DNA of 6,740 nucleotides from an uncultured Aliterella sp. (lineage in GTDB: Bacteria; Cyanobacteriota; Cyanobacteriia; Cyanobacteriales; Chroococcidiopsidaceae), in NCBI GenBank assembly GCA_905479905.1, contig CAJQOK010000210.1:1-6740 (forward strand). Direction: 5' to 3'. Positions 1 through 4,903 of the stretch are shown one piece after another. The notes below the pieces were generated by a model. The model searched no databases. It had not been told where the DNA came from and worked only from the letters and a program-made list of their open reading frames with translations. Position numbers and translations under genes: made by a program. How positions within the stretch are numbered: position 1 is the stretch's first letter; every line of letters begins with the position of its first letter.

Positions 1-525
1 TGCTGGTACTATTCTGACTCCAGCTTGTGCTAAAATGGTCAAATTTTGCAGGTGAATTAAGCTAAAAGGAGTTTCGCGCGGTACTATTACAAGTTTGCGC
101 CCTTCCTTTAACTGTACATCTGCCGCCCGTTCTAGTAAGTCTGAGCTTAAACCCGCCGCTAACTTAGCGGCGGTACTCATACTGCAAGGAATAACGATCA
201 TTCCCAAAGTGCGAAAAGAGCCACTAGCGATATTTGCCCCCACATTACTCCAAGGATGGCAAGTTAGCTTACCTAAGCTTTCAACTCCGGCTTGCTGTCG
301 CCAGAATTGTTCTTGCCCAATGGCATCTACTGGCATCCTAATATCTTGCTCTGACTGCCAAACTATATAGGTAGACTTAGAGGCAACAAGTTCGATACTA
401 TACCCCGCAGCCAACAGAAATTTGACGGCGCTGACAGCATAAATCAGTCCAGAAGCACCAGTAACGCCCAAAATCAAAGGTAAATTTGGCACAGATAGGG
501 AATCTAATTGAGTAAGGTTAGACAC
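1..525 (-). CDS. ubiX: UbiX-type flavin prenyltransferase, C-terminus cut off by left window edge
   Basis: UbiX joins a dimethylallyl group to reduced FMN, making the prenyl-FMN cofactor of UbiD-type decarboxylases; in cyanobacteria this pathway feeds plastoquinone synthesis. I translated the minus strand from 525: 175 codons stay open to base 1. Visible marks are the flavin-binding GVTGASG at residues 20-26, SGS at 101-103, the PCS motif at 113-115, and the block ERAADVQLKEGR (132-143) followed by VPRETPFSLIHL (149-160). R133, K140, R150 and E151 align with the active-site Arg/Lys/Arg/Glu of Pseudomonas UbiX. About 30-35 residues, including the expected C-terminal Tyr and Arg, lie outside. 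The start is GTG (525-523); an in-frame TAA directly precedes it, so no earlier start exists. No clear ribosome site is seen. It begins 20 bases after the zam stop, which suggests co-transcription. Family assignment is secure; nothing looks broken. Confidence 0.93.
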   Translation of the reverse strand, partial: MSNLTQLDSLSVPNLPLILGVTGASGLIYAVSAVKFLLAAGYSIELVASKSTYIVWQSEQDIRMPVDAIGQEQFWRQQAGVESLGKLTCHPWSNVGANIASGSFRTLGMIVIPCSMSTAAKLAAGLSSDLLERAADVQLKEGRKLVIVPRETPFSLIHLQNLTILAQAGVRIVPA

Positions 526-545
526 TTAAAGTAAAACATAGGGGA

Positions 546-2864
546 CTATAGCTCGTCGTCAGTGTAAGGTTCTAAGTTATCCTCGCTCAATGGATCGCTA
601 TCATTAACAGCGTTGAAAGTGTCGTTACTCGCTTGGCGATCGCTATTATTACTATTGACCGTAACTAAATCAATTTGCTGGCGGTAATAGTCAACGCTTT
701 TAACTTGAACTTCTACGCGATCGCCTAGACGGTAAGAGGCGCGATTTTTTCGCCCAAACAGCGCTTGCAATCTAGCTCTGTACTCGTACCAATCATCTTT
801 AAGCGAACTAACATGAACTAGCCCCTCAACTTGTAATTGTCTGCCATTTTCTGCGGGTAGGGCAATTTCGACAAAAAAGCCGTAAGACTGGACTCCAGTA
901 ATTAAGCCTTCAAAAACATCACCAGTACGCTGCTTCATAATTTGGGCTTTTTGCAAACCTAGCAAATCTTCATCCGCGTCTTGAACCTCTTTTTCGCGAT
1001 CGCCCATGGGGATAATTACTCGTCCTAAATCTGCTTCTAGTTCTTGATGAATCTCTGTAGGTAGCACATTCCAACTAATATTACCTCGTGCGGAACTATG
1101 ACGAAGATTAACACCTTCTTTGGCGCGGGTAGTACGGCGATCGCGTCCTTGTTCAAATATAGTATGCAATACTCTTTGAATCAGCAAATCGCCGTAACGT
1201 CGCAAGGGGAAAGTACAACGGGTGTAGTAATCTAAAGCTAAACCAAAGTGCGGCAGAGCTTGCAAACTATAAGTAGCGTTTTTGAGCGTTGCTTGGAGTA
1301 AATAATTTAATACCTGCTCCGATGGCAAGGTCGCATACTGCTCTAAAAAACGTTGGAAATCAATGGGTCTAACTGAATTGTCGGTAAGTGTTAATTGCGC
1401 TCCTAAATTGTGTGCAAGTTTAATCATTTCCTCCACGTCTTCGACATCGGGGGCTGATTGGGAGCGATAAATTGCTGGAACGCCCAGGGCTTGTAAGTGA
1501 CTTGCAACTACTTGATTGGCTAGTAAAACAAATTCTGTCACCATTAAATCCATTGCTGGCGATTGCTCGTTTTCTGCTGATGTAACTACTACCGCCCCTA
1601 ACATCCCTTCATCTTGGTAATAATTAAGTCGGGGTGGTAACTTGAGTTCAAAACTGCCTCGTTGCAAACGCTGACTTCTAATTAACTTGCTTAATGTTAA
1701 AAGTTGGTCTAGCTGACCATTTACTTCGTCTTCAGGACTAAGGACTTGTTTTGCGTTTACTTGGCGATTTACATTTATTACCGTAGGCTGAATTTCAAAT
1801 TCAACTATTTGTCCGCTTGTGGCATCAATAGTAATCAGAACAGAGATGCAGAGGCGATCGCGCTCCGGTAGCAAAGCACAGGACTCTAAGACAGCCTCTG
1901 GTAACATTGGCAGCACTGTGTCGCCCAAATAAACGGCGCTACCTCGTTTTAAACTCTCTCGGTCTAAAGCTACTAATTCTGGGGTAATGTAATGGGCAAC
2001 ATCGGCGATATGTACTCCAAGTTGCCAGTGTCCAGCCGGAGTTTGTTCTAAAGAAAAAGCATTTTCAATAATTGTTGATTCTTCGCTAATTGTCAAAGTA
2101 TTGAGCGATCGCAAATCCATCCGAGCTTTAATCTCATCTTTACTGACAGATTTGGGTAAGCTTTGGGCAGCAAGATCGACTACTGGTGAAAAAACTCTTG
2201 GTAAGTCATGCTTACAGCAAACTAAATCGATATCTGCGGCGGCTTCCGCATCGCTACCGAGAATTTGAACTACTTTACCAATGGGCGGAAATTGAGCTAA
2301 AGGGTAGCGTTGAATTTCGACATGAACTAGATGATTGATTGCGGATTCTAGATTATGTTCGCCGTCTGGTTGCAAATCAATTTCAAACAATAAGCGATCG
2401 TCTAGAGGTACTGCACGCATTGCGCCGTTATTTGCCTGCTTAATCCGTGCTAGCAAGCTGTGATTGGAGCGCTCGACAATTAACTTTACTTCTCCTTCAG
2501 GACTGCGACGGCGGCTACCTTCTTTGGTAAGTTTGACCAAAACGCGATCGCCATTCCAACCTGTACTGAGATGACTTTCGCGAATATATATGTCTTCTAC
2601 TCCTTCCCCTTGTTGAATGGCAAAGCAAAAGCCTTTACTAGAACAGCGCAATTTTGCTTCAATTAAATCTTCTTCGTATACTCGGCGGTATTTGCCGCGA
2701 TCTTTAGCAACGATGCCAACTTTTTCTAATACATCCAAAGCGATATGTAGTTTCTCAATGGACTGCTCCTCAGAGCAATCAAGTTTTTTCTCTAGAACTT
2801 TAGCGGCAAGTAATTTATCATCTGTAAAGTTTGCGAGTAATGTAGCGATTGAAAAAAGTTCCAT
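546..2864 (-). CDS. zam: Zam-like RNB (RNase II/R) family protein with degenerate active site
   Basis: Numbering is from the ATG at 2864 (772 aa). The order is that of RNase II/R: N-terminal winged-helix-like region (about 1-62), two cold-shock/OB-like regions (about 72-115 and 124-205), the RNB core (about 240-570) and a C-terminal S1 domain (about 645-735), then an acidic tail (751-772). Core signatures remain: RMDLR (248-252), VHIADV (284-289), VLPMLPE (317-323), HFGLAL (539-544) and FPLRRYGD (552-559). The segment that should carry the catalytic D-x5-D-x-D-D instead reads TISEESTIIENAF (258-270), with no aspartate. This matches cyanobacterial Zam, named for acetazolamide resistance and reported in Synechocystis to affect pigment and photosystem balance through redox-active cysteines. 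Eight cysteines occur: 30, 74, 80, 216, 217, 329, 339 and 550. Exonuclease activity is doubtful; RNA binding is plausible. A GTG at 2873 is also in frame, but lies only 3 bases from the Shine-Dalgarno. zam could instead be annotated simply as ribonuclease R. Confidence 0.88.
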   Translation of the reverse strand: MELFSIATLLANFTDDKLLAAKVLEKKLDCSEEQSIEKLHIALDVLEKVGIVAKDRGKYRRVYEEDLIEAKLRCSSKGFCFAIQQGEGVEDIYIRESHLSTGWNGDRVLVKLTKEGSRRRSPEGEVKLIVERSNHSLLARIKQANNGAMRAVPLDDRLLFEIDLQPDGEHNLESAINHLVHVEIQRYPLAQFPPIGKVVQILGSDAEAAADIDLVCCKHDLPRVFSPVVDLAAQSLPKSVSKDEIKARMDLRSLNTLTISEESTIIENAFSLEQTPAGHWQLGVHIADVAHYITPELVALDRESLKRGSAVYLGDTVLPMLPEAVLESCALLPERDRLCISVLITIDATSGQIVEFEIQPTVINVNRQVNAKQVLSPEDEVNGQLDQLLTLSKLIRSQRLQRGSFELKLPPRLNYYQDEGMLGAVVVTSAENEQSPAMDLMVTEFVLLANQVVASHLQALGVPAIYRSQSAPDVEDVEEMIKLAHNLGAQLTLTDNSVRPIDFQRFLEQYATLPSEQVLNYLLQATLKNATYSLQALPHFGLALDYYTRCTFPLRRYGDLLIQRVLHTIFEQGRDRRTTRAKEGVNLRHSSARGNISWNVLPTEIHQELEADLGRVIIPMGDREKEVQDADEDLLGLQKAQIMKQRTGDVFEGLITGVQSYGFFVEIALPAENGRQLQVEGLVHVSSLKDDWYEYRARLQALFGRKNRASYRLGDRVEVQVKSVDYYRQQIDLVTVNSNNSDRQASNDTFNAVNDSDPLSEDNLEPYTDDEL

Positions 2865-2870
2865 GTAGCG

Positions 2871-2885
2871 CACCGCCCTCCGGTG
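2871..2885 (-). promoter_or_regulatory. zam ribosome binding site displayed in a small hairpin
   Basis: On the minus strand a GGAGG (2877-2881) precedes the zam start. It is 12 bases from the ATG at 2864-2862 and only 3 bases from the in-frame GTG at 2873-2871, so the ATG is favoured. The same bases form a short hairpin: CACCG and CGGTG arms of five pairs around the loop GAGGG, so most of the Shine-Dalgarno would sit in the loop. The five-pair stem is short and could be chance in a GC-rich stretch; any effect on translation is inference. Confidence 0.5.
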
Positions 2886-3003
2886 GAAAATTATGATTGC
2901 TGCAACAAGTGCGATTTAACATTGATCCTACTTATTAGACATTTCAGCTAGCGGCACGAACTTCAAAAAGCATTGCGCGATTTGTTACTTTCTTTGACAA
3001 GGT

Positions 3004-3105
3004 TTAACTCAAGAAGTCGCCCTATACTTGATTTTGTAACGGTAATGGTACGTTCGATTCCTTAGTCTTTAAGCTGGTAGCTGAAGTTAAGCTCAAGAGG
3101 TTGCC
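3004..3105 (+). repeat. Imperfect 18-base direct repeat in the intergenic region
   Basis: TTAACTCAAGAAGTCGCC (3004-3021) and TTAAGCTCAAGAGGTTGCC (3087-3105) match at 16 of 18 positions once one inserted G in the second copy is allowed. The copies start 83 bases apart and each is followed by an A/T-rich stretch. It could be a diverged short duplication or a paired binding site; neither can be decided from one sequence. Confidence 0.4.
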
Positions 3106-3256
3106 AACTATCTTTATATTTATTCTAAGATCGAGCGGACTTATCAATAAGCATCTAGGATAAGAAAGTAGTGCCTAAATGTCTGATTTTAATAAAGTAG
3201 CCACGCGATCGCACTTTAAATGTATTATCTCAGTTTTTGACTACAGGCGATCGCCC

Positions 3257-3288
3257 TTGACACTTAAAACTAGGCGACGCTACATAAA
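3257..3288 (+). promoter_or_regulatory. Candidate promoter of the 283-aa hypothetical gene
   Basis: A perfect -35 hexamer TTGACA (3257-3262) is followed by an A/T-rich stretch with weak -10 matches: TACATA (3281-3286, spacer 18) or CATAAA (3283-3288, spacer 20, four of six matching TATAAT). Either would start transcription roughly 20-30 bases before the ATG at 3318. A HIP1 octamer (3247-3254) lies two bases upstream of the -35. The -10 is poor, so this remains a prediction. Confidence 0.35.
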
Positions 3289-3317
3289 TAAACAAAATTA
3301 TCTTAGCAAATTCTTAT

Positions 3318-4169
3318 ATGTTGGCTCAATTTCAAGCACGTTATCCGAACGCCAGTCTCTTATCGCAATTACTTACTATTCATCAAGGTAGATTTGTAGT
3401 TCAAGTATCCGTTCAAATTGAAAATGTAATCCGTGCTACAGGCATGGCCGCCGCCGAAACGATAGAACTTGCGGAAGACAGCGCAAGACTAAGAGCGATC
3501 GCGCTTATTTCTACTTCTGAAATTACTCCCTCCGTACCAATACAATTAACATCACCCCAAGAGGACGTTGTTCCTACTATTTCCGAATTAACCGCGCCAA
3601 TTAGTGTTACAAACTTAAGCAATTTTGAACATAGTGCGCCTACCCCTAACCCGGTAGAAGATTATCCAGAATTTGCTTCTATTAGTTCAAAAGATTACTC
3701 TGCGCCAGCGGAGCTTAATTCTGACCCGGTAGAATTTGGGATTGAACCTATTACCCCAGCTACTAATAATCCCGTTACTGCCTTTAACAACGTTACCCCC
3801 TTTGTGCCGCGTACCTTTGTACCGGAGGCTCTGATAGAGGATTCTACTGAGCCAATAGACTTATCTGATACATTGATTGCGATTGAAACTGAGCTAAGAA
3901 ACTTGCGCTGGACGGCCGAGCAAGAACGGAAATATATCAACCGCATTTACAAAAAAGCATCCCGCGATTTGCTGAGTACGTCACAATTATTTGAATTTTT
4001 GAACTACCTACAAGTATTTGCTCAAACTGGTAAAGAACTTGAACGTTTGGGATGGAGTAATCAACAGGGTCAAGATTATCTGATGGAAAACTATCAAGTG
4101 CGATCGCGCCAATACTTAAGCTACCAAGAATTAAAAGATTTTTTCCAGCATTTGCAAGCAACGAGCTAA
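3318..4169 (+). CDS. Conserved cyanobacterial hypothetical protein, N-terminal alpha/beta domain plus two C-terminal tandem repeats
   Basis: I do not recognise a named function; the sequence style matches hypothetical proteins I recall only from cyanobacteria. The 283 residues fall into three parts. Residues 1-65 are compact: a helix (about 3-20), beta-like strands (25-42) and a helix with AEDSARLRAIALI (52-64). This helix-strands-helix order resembles double-stranded RNA-binding or Rad52-type domains, but only as a guess. Residues 66-185 form a Pro/Thr/Ser/Glu-rich linker, likely disordered. Residues 192-234 and 240-282 are two copies of one 43-residue unit with 15 identical positions (pattern E-L-x2-L-x-W, Y-x4-Y, S-R, L-S, L-x2-F-x3-L-Q). 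No signal peptide, membrane segment or catalytic motif is seen, so it is probably cytosolic. ATG 3318 is the first start after an in-frame TAA at 3285; the ribosome site is weak. It diverges from zam and converges on clpP. An overlapping frame (3179-3391) is not supported. Confidence 0.85.
   Translation: MLAQFQARYPNASLLSQLLTIHQGRFVVQVSVQIENVIRATGMAAAETIELAEDSARLRAIALISTSEITPSVPIQLTSPQEDVVPTISELTAPISVTNLSNFEHSAPTPNPVEDYPEFASISSKDYSAPAELNSDPVEFGIEPITPATNNPVTAFNNVTPFVPRTFVPEALIEDSTEPIDLSDTLIAIETELRNLRWTAEQERKYINRIYKKASRDLLSTSQLFEFLNYLQVFAQTGKELERLGWSNQQGQDYLMENYQVRSRQYLSYQELKDFFQHLQATS
3891..4163 (+). repeat. Internal tandem duplication encoding two 43-residue units
   Basis: Unit 1 is 3891-4019 (residues 192-234) and unit 2 is 4035-4163 (residues 240-282), a period of 48 codons. 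They align without gaps over 43 residues with 15 identities, including the Trp, two Tyr, the Ser-Arg pair and the final Leu-Gln. The nucleotide sequences are well diverged, so the duplication is old and read at the protein level. Unit 2, with LGWSNQQG and VRSRQYLS, keeps the motif I recall from cyanobacterial homologues better than unit 1. Confidence 0.75.
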
Positions 4170-4206
4170 AAAAATGAATCCTCTTAATTTCCAGCAAGAG
4201 GATTCA
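4168..4206 (-). terminator. Intrinsic terminator of clpP
   Basis: An 11-pair perfect stem (4175-4185 with 4196-4206) closes a 10-base loop. Read on the minus strand it follows the clpP stop at 4221 by 14 bases and is followed at once by seven T (complement of A at 4168-4174), the classic rho-independent form. The plus-strand gene's TAA stop (4167-4169) overlaps the A tract. In the plus direction the hairpin is followed only by CTTTCAC, so it would be a weaker terminator for the converging gene. Confidence 0.85.
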
Positions 4207-4220
4207 CTTTCACAAGAATT

Positions 4221-4829
4221 TTAGCTTACTACAGCCATAGGGCGGCTACCCGCAGCGTGACGGTTAATTACTTGGTCAATCAGACCATAATCTTTAGCTT
4301 CCGACGGAGACATAAAAAAGTCTCGCTCGGTGTCCTCTTGAATTTTCTCAATCGGTTGACCCGTATGTTCGGCTAAATGCTGATTCAGCTTTCTTTTGTG
4401 GTAAAGAATTTCTTTTGCCTGAATCTCAATATCCGTAGCTTGTCCTTGCGCTCCCCCTAGGGGTTGGTGGATCATAATCCGCGAATTGGGTAAACTCATC
4501 CGCTTGCCTTTTGTCCCCGCACTCAGCAAAAAAGCGCCCATACTTGCCGCAAGACCAGTACAAATAGTACAAACATCAGGGCGAATATGTTTAATAGTGT
4601 CGAAAATACCCATACCTGCCGTTACCGAACCGCCAGGAGAATTGATGTAGAGAAAGATATCTTTTTCTGCGTCCTCGGCATCTAAAAACAGTAGTTGAGC
4701 AACGATCAAGTTTGCCAAGTTGGAATCAACCTTTTGCCCTAAAAACACTATCCGCTCTCTTAACAGGCGGGAATAAATATCAAAAGCGCGTTCCCCGCGA
4801 CCGGATTGCTCAATAACGATAGGAATCAC
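4221..4829 (-). CDS. clpP: ATP-dependent Clp protease proteolytic subunit ClpP
   Basis: ClpP is the serine peptidase barrel that, with a Clp/Hsp100 ATPase such as ClpC or ClpX, degrades unfolded proteins in the cytosol. The 202 residues have the usual family length. The catalytic triad is intact: S96 in [10 protein letters not shown]121 in MIHQPLGG and D170 in ERDFFMSP. The [11 protein letters not shown] oxyanion segment (62-72) is also present, so this is an active ClpP and not the inactive ClpR. Cyanobacteria have several ClpP copies. No clpX or clpR lies next to it, and the N-terminus [20 protein letters not shown] resembles the stand-alone ClpP1 type, but the paralogue number is inference. 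The start is GTG (4829-4827), preceded in frame by TAA, with AAAGGA 11 bases upstream. The next Met is residue 73, within the fold, so GTG must be right. It lies 74 bases downstream of ftsI and ends at a strong terminator. Confidence 0.96.
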   Translation of the reverse strand: MIPIVIEQSGRGERAFDIYSRLLRERIVFLGQKVDSNLANLIVAQLLFLDAEDAEKDIFLYINSPGGSVTAGMGIFDTIKHIRPDVCTICTGLAASMGAFLLSAGTKGKRMSLPNSRIMIHQPLGGAQGQATDIEIQAKEILYHKRKLNQHLAEHTGQPIEKIQEDTERDFFMSPSEAKDYGLIDQVINRHAAGSRPMAVVS

Positions 4830-4903
4830 TTAACTAAACGTCCTTTATTTTTAGAATATTCTTTAATTTTAGCGATTATCTACAGTTCCCTCCGGCTAAA
4901 CAT
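4830..4903 (-). promoter_or_regulatory. clpP leader: ribosome site, short palindrome and orphan GGAGGG
   Basis: This gap between the ftsI stop and the clpP GTG contains AAAGGA (4841-4846, minus), 11 bases from the start and taken as the clpP ribosome site. A perfect 10-base palindrome AGAATATTCT occupies 4853-4862. TAAAAT (4866-4871, minus) or GATAAT (4875-4880, minus) could each be a -10, but neither has a recognisable -35. CCGGAGGG (4888-4895, minus) looks like a strong Shine-Dalgarno with no start codon after it. No hairpin terminator follows ftsI, so read-through from ftsI into clpP is possible. Confidence 0.45.

Larger units (their letters stand above)
2886..3317. other. Non-coding divergent intergenic region between zam and the hypothetical gene
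   Basis: No convincing gene lies here on either strand. It should hold the promoters of two divergent genes. For zam, a CATAAT at 2890-2895 (minus strand, one mismatch to TATAAT) is a possible -10, but no good -35 is found 16-19 bases upstream. For the rightward gene the best candidate is a TTGACA at 3257. A second exact TTGACA (2994-2999) and a TATACT (3023-3028) occur on the plus strand but are 23 bases apart, too far for a standard promoter. The region also contains two HIP1 octamers (3205 and 3247) and an imperfect 18-base direct repeat. No tRNA cloverleaf or strong hairpin was found. Confidence 0.6.

Noticed and set aside
95..370. Plus-strand open frame of 91 codons opposite ubiX
   Set aside because: It is antisense to a clearly conserved UbiX frame, and its composition is just the shadow of that gene.
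2617..2868. Plus-strand open frame of 83 codons opposite the start of zam
   Set aside because: It is antisense to the conserved Zam N-terminus, has no domain pattern and no ribosome site.
2994..3028. TTGACA plus TATACT on the plus strand as a promoter
   Set aside because: The spacer is 23 bases, well outside the usual 16-19.
3051..3061. CGTTCGATTCC, resembling a tRNA T-loop
   Set aside because: The flanking bases do not form the five-pair T stem and no acceptor stem or anticodon arm fits around it.
3179..3391. Plus-strand frame of 70 codons upstream of and overlapping the hypothetical gene
   Set aside because: It overlaps the well-structured 283-residue frame by 74 bases, carries two HIP1 sites inside, is full of Ser/Arg without a pattern, and includes the candidate promoter; more likely non-coding.
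3413..4197. Three minus-strand frames opposite the hypothetical gene (3413-3622, 3695-3946, 3937-4197)
   Set aside because: They are shadows of the plus-strand gene; the plus frame has a clear domain and repeat structure, these do not.
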